Positions 25,576 to 35,250 of a stretch of 64,000 nucleotides of DNA are shown piece after piece (positions within the stretch are counted from its first letter, which is position 1; each line of letters begins with the position of its first letter). Both the position numbers and the translations under genes were made by a program. This stretch comes from Alkalihalobacillus sp047302405 (lineage in GTDB: Bacteria; Bacillota; Bacilli; Bacillales; Bacillaceae_D), in assembly GCF_047302405.1 (NCBI RefSeq), contig NZ_CP154853.1, positions 1,984,001-2,048,000 of the forward strand. The letters run 5' to 3'. The notes under the pieces are model-generated. The model was not told where the DNA came from and did no database searches. It saw only the letters and a program-made list of their open reading frames with translations.

Positions 25576-26739
25576 CTATTCGAATCTTTGCATAATTTGT
25601 TTCCCTATCAGGAAAGTCCCGATCGCATAAGCTTCGATTTCTTCTCTCCACTTTTTATCTTGGTCAATCTCGTTAACAACTGTTAATTCAAAAGGTTTAA
25701 ATTCTTGATGATAATCATCTTGGAGAGCGCTATTTAAAAAATTTGATGTTTGAGCTAAGCCATGATTGCCATGATATAAAACTTGATAAAAAGAGACAAA
25801 ACCATGCATGACTCCATTATAACGAATCGCTTTTACGGAGTTCCCATTTTCCGAAAGAGCTTGGGCATATGCTTCCCCTTCGTCTCTTAAAGGATCAAAT
25901 TCTGCCGTGATGACGAGAGCTGGCGGCAAATTTGTTAAATCCTCCGCATCTAAAGGCGATGTATATGGGGATGTCCAAGTGGTCTGATCAGGTGTATATA
26001 ACTCACGCGCTTTTAGCATCACATTCCGAGATAATAAATAATAACCACTATCATATTGTTCGCGTGAATGAAACTCAACATCTGAAAATGTCGTTAGCGG
26101 ATACAATAAGGCTTGGGCTACTATTTCTGGCCCAGAACGGTCTCGAGCCATTAAGGAAACAACGGTCGCTAAATTGCCTCCCGCACTATCGCCTACAACC
26201 GCCATTTTATTCGGGTCCCCATTGAATAAATCAGCATTCTCTTTTGCCCAAACTAAAGCTTCATAACTATCCTCAATCGCCGTTGGGAATGGATGTTTTG
26301 GTGCAACTCGATATCCAACTGCAATAACTACACTATTGGTACGTGCCGCTAAAGAGCGCACGATATTATCATGTGTATCAATGTTTCCGTAGCCTTCAAT
26401 AAACGCCCCACCATGATAATAAAGGATAATTGGGTGTGGACCTTCTTTTAAGGGTTGATAAACTCTAAGGTTAATACTCTCCCCATCACTTGTAGGCATC
26501 TCTAGAAGGTCACTCGTAAATGTCGCTGTTCCTTTACCCGCAAAAATACGAGGCACCTTCATATCTGGTGCAACCAAATTATGATTAATCGCGTGTAAAA
26601 GTACACCCGTTTTAATTGGGACTCTTCCTGCTTCTGTATAGGACATGACATTAACAACGATGACAATAGTGGCGACAAATCCAATGACCATTAAGCCTAA
26701 AGCTAAAAACATTCGTTTCATCCTTCTACCCAGTTTCAT
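25576..26739 (-). CDS. Membrane-anchored alpha/beta-hydrolase (HSL-family esterase)
   Basis: 387 residues from the ATG at 26739. One N-terminal membrane helix (about residues 10-32, LALGLMVIGFVATIVIVV) anchors the protein with its catalytic domain outside. Hormone-sensitive-lipase motifs are present: oxyanion hole YYHGGAF, nucleophile GDSAGG, acid FDPLRDEG and His in GVMHGF. Likely an acetyl- or carboxylesterase with unknown natural substrate. The following 290-base gap has no clear gene. Confidence 0.85.
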   Translation of the reverse strand: MKLGRRMKRMFLALGLMVIGFVATIVIVVNVMSYTEAGRVPIKTGVLLHAINHNLVAPDMKVPRIFAGKGTATFTSDLLEMPTSDGESINLRVYQPLKEGPHPIILYYHGGAFIEGYGNIDTHDNIVRSLAARTNSVVIAVGYRVAPKHPFPTAIEDSYEALVWAKENADLFNGDPNKMAVVGDSAGGNLATVVSLMARDRSGPEIVAQALLYPLTTFSDVEFHSREQYDSGYYLLSRNVMLKARELYTPDQTTWTSPYTSPLDAEDLTNLPPALVITAEFDPLRDEGEAYAQALSENGNSVKAIRYNGVMHGFVSFYQVLYHGNHGLAQTSNFLNSALQDDYHQEFKPFELTVVNEIDQDKKWREEIEAYAIGTFLIGKQIMQRFE

Positions 26740-27033
26740 ATTTGTCACCCTTTCCTGATGTCATCTATAGTTTGTTACTTTTTTAGAATTATATTATTAT
26801 ACTAATATTGTATCATATTATTTTAGAATTTCACATAATTATATAGTCATATTTTTCAGAAATCGACATATTTTTTTAATTTAAATAAGCCCCATTAATC
26901 TTTTGCCTATAACGAAAAGACCCAACCAATTTAATTAGCTGAGCCTTGCAAATCAAATACATATAAAGAACCGATTAAATCTTGATCACTAGTTCTTTTT
27001 CAAAAATAAACTATGGAGTAAAATCACTATTCC

Positions 27034-27567
27034 TTATTTCTTTTCCCAATGGGACTCGATAAAATGATCACGCCCTGATTTTTGACGATCCTCTTTATAA
27101 TGACTAGGTTCTTTTTTATAAAAGTCTTGGTGCTCTTCTTCCGCACGGTAAAAGTTCATTGCAGGTAAAATTTGCGTAACGATCGGTTTTTTAAAAATGT
27201 TTTTCTGTTCTAGTTGTGTTTTTGATTTTTCTGCTTCTTCTTTTTGAAACGCGTTATAATAAAAAACCGCTGTACGATATTGTGAACCTCGATCATGGAA
27301 TTGACCATCTGGGTCTGTTGGATCGATTTGAGGCCAATAAAGTTGCAACAGGCGTTCATATGGAAAGATATTACGATCGTATGTAATTTGAACAACCTCG
27401 TAATGACCAGTTTCACCGGTCTTGACTTCTTCATAGGTCGGGTTCTGTGTATGACCACCCATATAACCTGATTCCACTTTAATGATGCCTGGTAATTCAT
27501 CAAATGGCTGCACCATACACCAAAAACAGCCCCCAGCAAATGTCGCTTTTTCAATTGCATTTGACAT
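27034..27567 (-). CDS. msrA: Peptide methionine (S)-sulfoxide reductase
   Basis: 177 residues from the ATG at 27567 (AGGTGGA upstream), the B. subtilis length. The active-site GCFWC at residue ~13 carries the nucleophilic Cys, and EVVQITYD, PTDPDGQFHDRG and YRTAVFYY are MsrA hallmarks. It repairs methionine-S-sulfoxide in proteins. No adjacent msrB in the window. Confidence 0.95.
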   Translation of the reverse strand: MSNAIEKATFAGGCFWCMVQPFDELPGIIKVESGYMGGHTQNPTYEEVKTGETGHYEVVQITYDRNIFPYERLLQLYWPQIDPTDPDGQFHDRGSQYRTAVFYYNAFQKEEAEKSKTQLEQKNIFKKPIVTQILPAMNFYRAEEEHQDFYKKEPSHYKEDRQKSGRDHFIESHWEKK

Positions 27568-27630
27568 AAACATTCCACCTAAATTCATTTGTTTAAAAAT
27601 TAGTATAGCATGGTCGCTTGAAAAAGACGA

Positions 27631-28512
27631 TCAAGTTGCCTCTAAGTCTGTTCTTAATTGTAACAATGCTTGATCCTTTGCTTTCGCCTCCAACATGACG
27701 TCTACCTTTTGTCCACCTGTTATTTGTTCTAAGAGCAAATAGTCACTTACCGAGATGTAAGACGCATGAGATCGATCAGTAATAGATTGCCTTCCTGTAC
27801 TTAAATGAACTTTTGGTACAGCTTGTATACCATCCCATGTTTGAACAACCTGATTAAATAATAGAGGAAGTTCTCTTTCCTCCGCTTCAAAACAACGTTC
27901 ATGATGAAGATCAAAACAAATTGGAACACCACATTTTTTATAAATGTCTAATACATCTTGAGTAGAGTAGTTCTTATCATCATTTTCTAGTCTTAAATAC
28001 GACTTAACCTTTTGCGATAATTGCTCGTAATGAAGAATAAAACGTTGCATAGAAGCTTCCTTATCTCCATAAACGCCACCTGTATGGATAATCATATCGC
28101 TTCCGCCGACCAATTGTAATAATTCGGCATGATAATTTAAATCTTTCACTGCATTATGTAAAACTTCTTCACGCGGTGAATTAATAAGTGTATATTGACC
28201 AGGATGGACCGTTAACCTTAGCTGATATTCCTTTTGTAATTGGTTGATTTCCTTAAATGCCTTTAGCATCTCATCATCCTTCATCCAATTCCAAGTCATT
28301 TTTTCATGAGTGGCAAAAGGAATTAACTCACTTGTAATCCGAAAAAAGAAAATACGATTTTCGATATTCCAAAGGAGAATTTCCTTTAATTGATTCACAT
28401 TATGTAACGCTAGTTCTTTTATATAACCCATCCCCTTTGTTTCTAACGTTTGCAAACGGCATGTTCGAAAAGAACTAGGCAGAGATAAATTAAGACAAGC
28501 ATAACCTAACAT
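27631..28512 (-). CDS. uvsE: UV damage endonuclease (UVDE family)
   Basis: 293 residues from the ATG at 28512, with AGGAGGGGG upstream. A TIM-barrel nuclease with MLGYACLNLSL at the start, FRITSELIPFATH, LTVHPGQYTLINSP, DMIIHTGGVYGDK, RLENDDKNYS and CFDLHHE, the metal-binding His/Glu/Asp set of UVDE. It nicks 5' of UV photoproducts as an alternative to UvrABC. Seen in spore formers. Confidence 0.93.
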   Translation of the reverse strand: MLGYACLNLSLPSSFRTCRLQTLETKGMGYIKELALHNVNQLKEILLWNIENRIFFFRITSELIPFATHEKMTWNWMKDDEMLKAFKEINQLQKEYQLRLTVHPGQYTLINSPREEVLHNAVKDLNYHAELLQLVGGSDMIIHTGGVYGDKEASMQRFILHYEQLSQKVKSYLRLENDDKNYSTQDVLDIYKKCGVPICFDLHHERCFEAEERELPLLFNQVVQTWDGIQAVPKVHLSTGRQSITDRSHASYISVSDYLLLEQITGGQKVDVMLEAKAKDQALLQLRTDLEAT

Positions 28513-28576
28513 CAAACAAATCCCCCTCCTACTCCTGCTCTTCACCTACAGTGTATCCATAAAGGATTAAATAAAC

Positions 28577-28605
28577 AAAAAAAGCAATGAGTTCATTGCT
28601 TTTCT
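28577..28605 (-). terminator. Terminator overlapping the end of the yneR-like gene
   Basis: AAAAGCAATGA-ACTC-ATTGCTTTTTTT on the minus strand. The stem begins inside the last codons of the gene. Confidence 0.8.
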
Positions 28606-28904
28606 TGGGTTGATTTCTCATATTCATATTCAATTTCTTCAAATTTACGACTGTATTTAACACGAAGATCATGGCTATCAAAATACCAAAGATCCGTATC
28701 TTCAACATAAAAGATGAGACCGTCAATTTCTTCTTTTGCTCCAATTGTTGAAGGTTTATCTAAACTAACCCCAAGTGAAAAACCAGATTGCACAGCCCCA
28801 CATCCACCATATCTCGCAAAAAATCGGACATATTCTCCGTTTCCTTCTAAATTAAATTCCTTTTTAAACCATTGAATCGCTGGTTTTGATACATGTATAT
28901 CCAC
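28593..28904 (-). CDS. yneR: HesB/IscA-like protein of the YneR type
   Basis: 103 residues from a GTG at 28904 with AGGAG upstream. RFFARYGGCGAVQSGFSLGV and DTDLWYFDSHDL are the YneR signature. It is related to A-type iron-sulphur carriers but has a single conserved Cys, so cluster binding is unproven. In B. subtilis yneR lies with yneP and yneQ; here those are 14 kb away. Confidence 0.85.
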   Translation of the reverse strand: MDIHVSKPAIQWFKKEFNLEGNGEYVRFFARYGGCGAVQSGFSLGVSLDKPSTIGAKEEIDGLIFYVEDTDLWYFDSHDLRVKYSRKFEEIEYEYEKSTQEKQ

Positions 28905-29075
28905 TCTCAACACTCCTATTCCTAAATACAAGCTACGAACTCCATAAACTAATTCCCTCTTTCTTATCATATCAATCACCTTTTCTGATGTCCATTTTTA
29001 AGTTCGACACAAAAAAGTTTACCTAAGGAAACTTTTTGACACTAATTGAATACGATACAAAAAGGAGGTACAACA

Positions 29076-29195
29076 ATGTCAAATAAGAAAATCATTGCTT
29101 ATTCTTATTTCTTAAAAAAACTTGGCCTTTTATCTCAATCCGAAGTAGAAAACTTGAATGATTTATATAAATCAAAACCAACAAAAAGAAAATAA
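29076..29195 (+). CDS. Very small basic protein, unknown
   Basis: 39 residues, MSNKKIIAYSYFLKKLGLLS to KPTKRK, with AAAGGAGG seven bases upstream of the ATG and a hairpin terminator after it. The strong ribosome site supports translation. Function unknown. Confidence 0.6.
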   Translation: MSNKKIIAYSYFLKKLGLLSQSEVENLNDLYKSKPTKRK

Positions 29196-29235
29196 TAAAA
29201 AATGATGAGCTTGTCTAACTCTCTTTAAAAACTAA

Positions 29236-29260
29236 AGTCGAATCAGCATGAGATTCGACT
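29236..29260. terminator. Terminator hairpin
   Basis: AGTCGAATC...GATTCGACT followed by GTTATTTTG on the plus strand. Confidence 0.6.
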
Positions 29261-29261
29261 G

Positions 29262-29468
29262 TTATTTTGTGCCTCTACCCTTTGTTAAATGGCAAGGGAC
29301 CCCTTTTCCGATCGCTCCTGGTTTGCTCATCTTTTCCATATATTCTAAACCGCGACTACATTGCTGTTTACAAGCAATACACGTCTCGGATGTAACCTTT
29401 TTCATCGTAAATTGATATTTCTCTTGTGCGGTTATTTTCGGTTGAACTTTCTTTTTCGCTTTAGCCAC
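29262..29468 (-). CDS. Small cysteine-rich basic protein, unknown
   Basis: 68 residues from a GTG at 29468 with GAAGGG upstream. CIACKQQCSRG and GVPCHLTKGRG suggest a small metal site. The N terminus is Lys-rich. No family known to me. Confidence 0.6.
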   Translation of the reverse strand: MAKAKKKVQPKITAQEKYQFTMKKVTSETCIACKQQCSRGLEYMEKMSKPGAIGKGVPCHLTKGRGTK

Positions 29469-29574
29469 AACATACCCTTCTTTCCTCGGTGATGTTTCAT
29501 TGTATGCCGAGTATTTTAAGAAGTGTTGATTATGTTGGTCAAACAAATATTTTTATACGGACCTCGCAGTAATT

Positions 29575-29850
29575 CAGGCTCGTATGATTCCCTTTGCCCC
29601 CCTGATTCATATGCTTTTGACTTCATTCAGGCTCTATGATTCCCTTTGCACCCCTGATTCACATGCTTTTGACTTCATTCGAGCTCTATGATTCCCTTTG
29701 CACCCCTGATTCACCGGCTTTTGACTTCATTCAGGCTCTATGATTCCTTTTGCTGCCTTGGTTCTACCGCTTTCGACTTCATTGACCCCCTTCATTTCCC
29801 TTTACAGCTCTCATTCAACAGCCTTTCACTTTTCATTTCTCTCTTCTCGC
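29575..29850. repeat. 52-bp tandem repeat array, about five units
   Basis: The core TTCC recurs at 29588, 29640, 29692, 29744 and 29796, exactly 52 bp apart. The unit runs GATTCCCTTTGCACCCCTGA, then TTCACATGCTTTTGACTTCA, then TTCAGGCTCTAT. The last unit is decayed. Short frames read through it are not genes. Confidence 0.9.
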
Positions 29851-29893
29851 TTTTTGACAAGAGACTGGCATTCGTTGGAATTTGCGGCATTCA

Positions 29894-29945
29894 TAAAAAA
29901 AAGGACCTCTCAAAACGCCAAATGACCTTTTGAGACAGTCCTAGA
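29894..29945 (-). terminator. cheV terminator
   Basis: On the minus strand AGGACTGTCTCAAAA pairs with GTTTTGAGAGGTCCT, then eight T. Confidence 0.85.
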
Positions 29946-29952
29946 GTGAAGA

Positions 29953-30855
29953 TTAATTTGTTTGCTTAATAAATAAATCATCTAATGTTTGAATCAACTT
30001 TGCAATTTGTGGTTTTGAAATTTGGGCATTTGCTCCAACAACTTCGCCTTTATGATAAAGGTCTTCAGTTATAATTGAGGAGAAAATGACAACCGGAATA
30101 TCCCCCCACAATGAATGGTCTTTTATTCGTTTCGTTAAATGATGTCCATCCATCTGAGGCATTTCAATATCAGTAATGATTAAATCGAGAGGATCAGTTT
30201 GCAAATCTTGTTGTTGCTCTAAGTAATTCCATAAAAGCTGGCCATTTTCAAAAAAGCGCAATTGCCCATAACCAGCTGTAGTTAAAGTGTCTTCAAGTAA
30301 TTTCCTTAAAGTCGCCGAATCCTCCGCAATGATAATCTGTTTATTTGAGCGCCCTCTTTCTCCTAACGCCTTTACCGCATCCAGATTTAAGCCTGCCTTT
30401 GGATTAATATCAACAATAATTTTTTCGAAATCAAGCAGTAATGCTAAGTGTTCATCCATCTTAACGATACCGTTTGTATGATTTTCAAAACCTGCTGATA
30501 ATTCACTTGGCTTTTCAATTTGTTGCCACGATATGCGATGAATGCGAGAGACTGTATGTACATGAAAAGCAACTTTTATTTGATTTAATTCCGCAATGAT
30601 CAGCTTATCATTTTCGGGTTTGTTAGAAGCTGGTAGAGCTAATACCTTTGCTAAGTCCACTACAGGAATAACTTCTTGACGTAAACGAATAATTCCTTCC
30701 ACATGCTGATGGCTATTTGGTGTTGATGTAATCGGAAGTGGATTAATGATTTCCCTCACCTTTAAAACATTAATTCCAAACGTACTTCCAGCCACTTCAA
30801 ACATAACAATTTCTAATTCATTTGTACCACTTTCTAATAAAATATCTTGGCTCAA
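29953..30855 (-). CDS. cheV: Chemotaxis coupling protein CheV
   Basis: 300 residues from a TTG at 30855, six bases after GGAGGGG. The ATG 15 bases upstream overlaps that site. An N-terminal CheW-like domain (ESGTNELEIVMFEV to about residue 150) is followed by a receiver domain with IIIAEDS, phospho-acceptor Asp in LIITDIEMPQMDG, and Lys in ISKPQ. It couples receptors to CheA and adapts by phosphorylation. Single gene with its own terminator. Confidence 0.95.
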   Translation of the reverse strand: MSQDILLESGTNELEIVMFEVAGSTFGINVLKVREIINPLPITSTPNSHQHVEGIIRLRQEVIPVVDLAKVLALPASNKPENDKLIIAELNQIKVAFHVHTVSRIHRISWQQIEKPSELSAGFENHTNGIVKMDEHLALLLDFEKIIVDINPKAGLNLDAVKALGERGRSNKQIIIAEDSATLRKLLEDTLTTAGYGQLRFFENGQLLWNYLEQQQDLQTDPLDLIITDIEMPQMDGHHLTKRIKDHSLWGDIPVVIFSSIITEDLYHKGEVVGANAQISKPQIAKLIQTLDDLFIKQTN

Positions 30856-31019
30856 TACTTTCCCCTCCATCTATATTACGGTTGCCTACGAACAAGGAAT
30901 TTTTTCATAAGCTATATAAAGCCCAAAGTCCTATTTCTTATTATCTATTGTTAGTTTATAGGATAAAAGATTGATTTAGCAAGAAGTTCTTAATAAAAGG
31001 GCAAAAAGACTTATATAAC

Positions 31020-31059
31020 AAAAAAAACTACCTAATAAAGGGGTGCTTTATTAGATAGT
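31020..31059 (-). terminator. Terminator of the lipoprotein gene
   Basis: CTATCTAATAAAG-CACCC-CTTTATTAGGTAG followed by TTTTTTTT on the minus strand. Confidence 0.85.
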
Positions 31060-31066
31060 ATATATT

Positions 31067-31792
31067 CTATAAGTGAATCTCAATTTCACTTTTTTCCTTT
31101 AAAGTATCTAGATAGTTTTGGATGGCTTCTGTCTCTCTAGAATTCAAAATTTCAGCTTCAAGATTATCTCGAACCTCCGCAAATTCTCCGATTTCTTCGC
31201 CATTTTCGATTTTTGAATCATATAATTGTTGCAATTCTTCTTCTGTTACTTCTTCAATGTTAATTTGTTCTGCTAAAAATTGCTCTCTTTTTAATTCAAC
31301 CTCAATATCAGAACGTAATTCATCCATCGTAAAACCGTATTCCTCTAAAGTTTTTTCAAGTTCTTCTTCTGAACCATGTTGTAAAATAACGGACTCCATT
31401 CTTTGATCAACTTCTTCTTCTGTGACCTCAAAGTTTTCTGCTGCAATCTCTTGTTCGATGAGCTTATCGTTGACAAAAAGATCGGCAACAATTTCCTCAA
31501 GGTTTCGTAATTCTTCTTGACCTTCTTCCGTTTCTATATCAACTCCCATAAACGCCACAATCATACCAGCTTGATTTTCAAGGAATGGCACATATTCTTC
31601 TCTAAGAATATCTTCGCCGTTTACGGTTGCGATTATTTCTGGATAATCTTCTGTATCCAATTCTACTTGTGGCATTTGCTCTTGCTCTTCCCCTGTAGAA
31701 TTATTAGCTTCCTCTTCATTTCCACTATTACAAGCAACAAGTAAGAGTAAAGTTAGAAGTGAAAATAATCCGATCTTCCATTTTTTATACAT
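31067..31792 (-). CDS. Lipoprotein with SurA/PrsA-type N-terminal chaperone domain
   Basis: 241 residues. A lipoprotein signal peptide ends in LLVAC (Cys at residue ~21). After an acidic linker comes a SurA_N-like helical domain (IIATVNGEDILREEYVPFLE; VADLFVNDKLIEQE; YGFTMDELRSDIEVELKREQ). The parvulin isomerase domain of PrsA is absent and the length is short for PrsA, so it is probably a holdase-type secretion chaperone at the outer membrane face. Confidence 0.8.
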   Translation of the reverse strand: MYKKWKIGLFSLLTLLLLVACNSGNEEEANNSTGEEQEQMPQVELDTEDYPEIIATVNGEDILREEYVPFLENQAGMIVAFMGVDIETEEGQEELRNLEEIVADLFVNDKLIEQEIAAENFEVTEEEVDQRMESVILQHGSEEELEKTLEEYGFTMDELRSDIEVELKREQFLAEQINIEEVTEEELQQLYDSKIENGEEIGEFAEVRDNLEAEILNSRETEAIQNYLDTLKEKSEIEIHL

Positions 31793-31996
31793 TCAATAAA
31801 GACCCCTTTCAATAGTTAAAGCTGTCCCTATTGTATCATAAATCAACGTTCGTCATTCAATCGTTTACTTGGAAGGAAAACAAATTTCAACAATTTATTT
31901 TATTGTAAAAAAAGATTTCATAATGTATGAAGGTAAAATCTAGCTTCAAGCTTCTAAGCTGCCAAAATGACGTGAATTCTAAAAAATAGTGTAAAT

Positions 31997-32938
31997 CTAA
32001 TCGGCCAATTTCCTAGCTAAAAAAGCTTTAAAGTTCTGTTCGGCTAACCCTTTTAAAAAGTCATCAGAAAAATAATTGGATAGCTGTGAAAATAAAGTTG
32101 GGTATTGCCCAGAGTGTTCCACCCCATCAATAAAACAATCAATTCCATCAAAATCGGAACCAATACCAATATGCTCTCCTGCCCCTAACATACGAAAATG
32201 TTCAATATGTCGAATTAAATCTGAAACCGTCGCTTTTTTTGTTCCGTTTACAAATAATGGATAAAGAACAAGGCCGATATAGCCACCTTTTTGAACAAGT
32301 GCTTTAATTTGACGATCCGTTAAATTTCTCGGGTGCGGACAAATGCTTTTGGCATTCGAATGGCTGGCAATTGGAAACGTTGAAAGTTCAAGTACATCCC
32401 AAAAACCAGCTTCACTTAAATGCGAAACATCGGTTAAAACAGAATATTGATTATTTCTAGCGACGATCGTCTTCCCTAATTCGGTCAAACCAGCCCCGCG
32501 CGGCTCCCCAACACCGTCCCCACATAAATTCGCTCCATTCCAAGTGATTCCGATTGATAGAACACCTAACTGATATAAAAGTGAAAGTTTCGTTTGATCA
32601 TTTCCAATCGCATCCAACCCTTCGAGAGCTAATACTGCCCCAACTTCATCTTCTTTTAATTGTTCAAGTTGAGACCAATTTTTAAGATGTTTCATATTGG
32701 GATTAGGTTTTAACACTCTTTCATAAAAAGCCTCAACCTGCTCTAACACATTTTGAAACTTTTGATTTTGTTCAATATCCGGCTCAACGAAAATCGCAAA
32801 AAACTGTACCTTCACTTGACCTTTTTTTAAATTCAAATAGTTCGCTTGAATATTATCATCGTAATAAAAAGTTCTTTTTTTATCATGAATAAGCTTTAAC
32901 AAGACGTCACAATGAGAGTCAATTAAATTTATACTCAA
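31997..32938 (-). CDS. Membrane dipeptidase, family M19
   Basis: 313 residues from a TTG preceded by AAGGAGTG. Zinc-site motifs of renal dipeptidase are visible: DSHCD at residue ~8, GLEGLDAIG, LTDVSHLSEAGFWD, ASHSNAKSICPHPRNLTD and GIGSDFDGI. It cleaves dipeptides, possibly including D-amino acid ones. Monocistronic, diverging from the Hsp20 gene. Confidence 0.92.
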   Translation of the reverse strand: MSINLIDSHCDVLLKLIHDKKRTFYYDDNIQANYLNLKKGQVKVQFFAIFVEPDIEQNQKFQNVLEQVEAFYERVLKPNPNMKHLKNWSQLEQLKEDEVGAVLALEGLDAIGNDQTKLSLLYQLGVLSIGITWNGANLCGDGVGEPRGAGLTELGKTIVARNNQYSVLTDVSHLSEAGFWDVLELSTFPIASHSNAKSICPHPRNLTDRQIKALVQKGGYIGLVLYPLFVNGTKKATVSDLIRHIEHFRMLGAGEHIGIGSDFDGIDCFIDGVEHSGQYPTLFSQLSNYFSDDFLKGLAEQNFKAFLARKLAD

Positions 32939-33030
32939 TCGCCCACACTCCTTATCCGCGAATTAATCACTTTATCTCGCTTTCTAACATATGAATAACA
33001 AAACGAAAATATTTAATGGAGGTTAAAACA

Positions 33031-33462
33031 ATGACTGATCAAAAACAACCTGAAAAAGCGAGACATGGGTTTCAACATATGATGCAGTCAATTGATGAAT
33101 TCTTTTCACGTTCACTTGATTCCTTACCATATCAACCATTATTCGTCTCACCGATTCCAATTCGAGTAGCCGAGCTAACGGATGGATTTTATATAACAGC
33201 TCAATTAGCGGGAGTTAGTAAAAAACAAATCGAATTAAATGTGTACCATCAGGCTGTACAAATTATTATTCATGATAAGGAAGAAACGGGGATTACAGAC
33301 AAAATAAACGAGAAACAATTGATTCGTTCAAAGCATGAAAGGCGTGAGCGAACGATTCGTGTCCCTTTTCTTATTGATTATAACAAAGTTGAGGCTAACT
33401 TTCATAACGGGTTGTTAGAAATTAAGCTACAGGAAAAACACAAAACGATCAATTTGGAATAA
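33031..33462 (+). CDS. Hsp20/alpha-crystallin family protein
   Basis: 143 residues from the ATG at 33031 with GGAGG upstream. A crystallin core runs from PIPIRVAELTDGFYITAQLA to NGLLEIKLQ, with a basic RSKHERRERTIRVPF in place of the usual GxFxRxFxLP. It resembles small heat-shock or spore-coat CotM/CotP proteins. It is followed after 14 bases by the yppG-like gene, so spore expression is plausible. Confidence 0.85.
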   Translation: MTDQKQPEKARHGFQHMMQSIDEFFSRSLDSLPYQPLFVSPIPIRVAELTDGFYITAQLAGVSKKQIELNVYHQAVQIIIHDKEETGITDKINEKQLIRSKHERRERTIRVPFLIDYNKVEANFHNGLLEIKLQEKHKTINLE

Positions 33463-33476
33463 AGGAGAAAACGTGT

Positions 33477-33956
33477 ATGTATTATACGAACCCAAATCAG
33501 CATATAAGGCATCCTTATTCACAGCAGCCAATTCCATTTTCGCACCCTAGTCAACCTACTCAAATGATGCCTCATTATCAGCATAGACCCCAAACAGCTC
33601 CCTATCCTTATCCGCCGAACCAACCATTTCCTATGGATAGAAATCCACAAGGAATAGGTCAGCTACCAATGAGAGGGGGGCAAAGTAATCCGAACTTACA
33701 AACACCTAATCCATACGGGCAACCAAAACCAAAGCAACCTAAAGGGTTTAAACTCGGATTACCGAAAAAAAATCAACAACAAAAAGAAGGAAATTTACAA
33801 GCTAAATCCCCTTCTTTTCTCAGGCAGGCTTTTACGAGCCATGATGGAAAATTTGATTTAGGTCAAACGATCCAAACGGTTGAACAAGTCACAAAAGCGG
33901 TGAGTGAAATGTCACCAATTGTCCAACAGGTAAGCTCCTTGTTTAACAAAAAATAA
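33477..33956 (+). CDS. yppG: YppG-like protein, likely spore coat
   Basis: 159 residues. A Pro/Gln/His/Tyr-rich N-terminal half (HIRHPYSQQPIPFSHPSQPT and similar) is followed by SPSFLRQAFTSHDGKFDLGQ and a C-terminal helix, the YppG family layout. B. subtilis YppG is a coat-associated protein. Probably co-transcribed with the Hsp20 gene. Confidence 0.8.
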   Translation: MYYTNPNQHIRHPYSQQPIPFSHPSQPTQMMPHYQHRPQTAPYPYPPNQPFPMDRNPQGIGQLPMRGGQSNPNLQTPNPYGQPKPKQPKGFKLGLPKKNQQQKEGNLQAKSPSFLRQAFTSHDGKFDLGQTIQTVEQVTKAVSEMSPIVQQVSSLFNKK

Positions 33957-33965
33957 ATATGTGGC

Positions 33966-34019
33966 AAGCTGCTCTTAACTTTTTTAAGTCATTTGTTTAA
34001 GAGTAGCTGCTTTTCTTTT
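33966..34019. terminator. Convergent terminator of yppG and the MFS gene
   Basis: AGCTGCTCTTAA pairs with TTAAGAGTAGCT, then TTTTCTTTT on the plus strand. The right arm lies inside the last codons of the MFS gene. Confidence 0.75.
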
Positions 34020-35174
34020 ATCAACGGAATAATAAACCATAAAGAGGACCATCCCAACAAAGGCACTAATTCCCATCACAAAGTACATAGCCGAAACACC
34101 GATTAAGTCGATAATCGCTCCTCCAATTAAAGACCCAATGATCCCTGATAAAGCAAAAAAAGTGGTAATAAATAACACATGTCCTGTTGCCTGAAGATGA
34201 TCTGGAAACATTTTGCTGACATATTGAAGAGACGTAATATAAACAATTCCAAATGAAAACCCATGCAACACTTGTAACGGCATAACAAACCATGGATTTG
34301 TAAAGAAGCTCATCAAGAGCCAACGAATCACAAAAATAAAAGCAGCGACAATGATTAACTTCATCGGTTCAATATCTTTAAACCATCTCATACTTAAAGC
34401 AAATACAAATGCCTCGGCGACAACACCAATAAACCAAGCCCAGCCGATCATCGATTCTGGCCCACCAAGTTCGACGATATAAATACCTAAATAGCTATCA
34501 TTAGCCCGGTGTGGAATCGAAATAAATAAAATACAAAATAAAAACAAACCAAGCCTTATATTTAAACCACTTTGAATCGCATGAACAATTGTTACCGCTT
34601 TATTTGAACCGGGAACATCTGAAACGAAACAGGCACATAAAAAAGCAAGCGATGCCATAAAAACAAGTGGTAATACAAAATGTTCCACACCAATCACGGT
34701 TAATAAATATCCTGTTACGAGTGACGTAAAAGCAAAACCAATCGAACCCCACATTCGGATTTGACCAAAATTTAAGCTACGATAGTTAGCCGTTTTTTGG
34801 GCTAAACTATCACCTAAAGCTGTGACAGGGGATAAAAAGATAAAAAGAATAAACATCACAACCAAATATTGGGTAAATCCACTCGTCATATAATACATCG
34901 ATGCCGTGACAATTAAGCCAATTAAAGCAATCATCAATATTTTACGTATCGTTTTATACTTATCACTTAAAAACCCCCAAACCGGTTGAGCTAACAGCAT
35001 CGCGAACGGCCCAATAGCCATCAACATGCCAACCTCACTACCCGATAATCCTTCTTCACGGTAAAAAACCGATAAGTAACTAACAATGACCGTATTTGCC
35101 GAATATGCAAAAAATAAATAAGCGATTAATCGAGAAACCGCTTTTTGATTTCGCTCTTTTTCTTGTAAAACCAC
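33984..35174 (-). CDS. Major facilitator superfamily transporter
   Basis: 396 residues with about 12 membrane helices, starting at a GTG behind AAGGGGA. Loop motif WGFLSDKYKTIRK between helices 2 and 3 is the MFS signature. The family looks like MFS_1_like (related to NupG/LacY-type and B. subtilis YwbF). The substrate cannot be told. Confidence 0.85.
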   Translation of the reverse strand: MVLQEKERNQKAVSRLIAYLFFAYSANTVIVSYLSVFYREEGLSGSEVGMLMAIGPFAMLLAQPVWGFLSDKYKTIRKILMIALIGLIVTASMYYMTSGFTQYLVVMFILFIFLSPVTALGDSLAQKTANYRSLNFGQIRMWGSIGFAFTSLVTGYLLTVIGVEHFVLPLVFMASLAFLCACFVSDVPGSNKAVTIVHAIQSGLNIRLGLFLFCILFISIPHRANDSYLGIYIVELGGPESMIGWAWFIGVVAEAFVFALSMRWFKDIEPMKLIIVAAFIFVIRWLLMSFFTNPWFVMPLQVLHGFSFGIVYITSLQYVSKMFPDHLQATGHVLFITTFFALSGIIGSLIGGAIIDLIGVSAMYFVMGISAFVGMVLFMVYYSVDKRKAATLKQMT

Positions 35175-35207
35175 TCAAAAGTCCCCTTCCAATCTAACAA
35201 ATAAATA

Positions 35208-35250
35208 GAACGGACCTCAAACTCTTCATGAGTTGAGGTTCTCGTTTTTT
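35208..35250 (-). terminator. Terminator of the ykuI-like gene
   Basis: ACCTCAACTC...GAGTTTGAGGT hairpin with T-rich sequence on both sides. Confidence 0.6.
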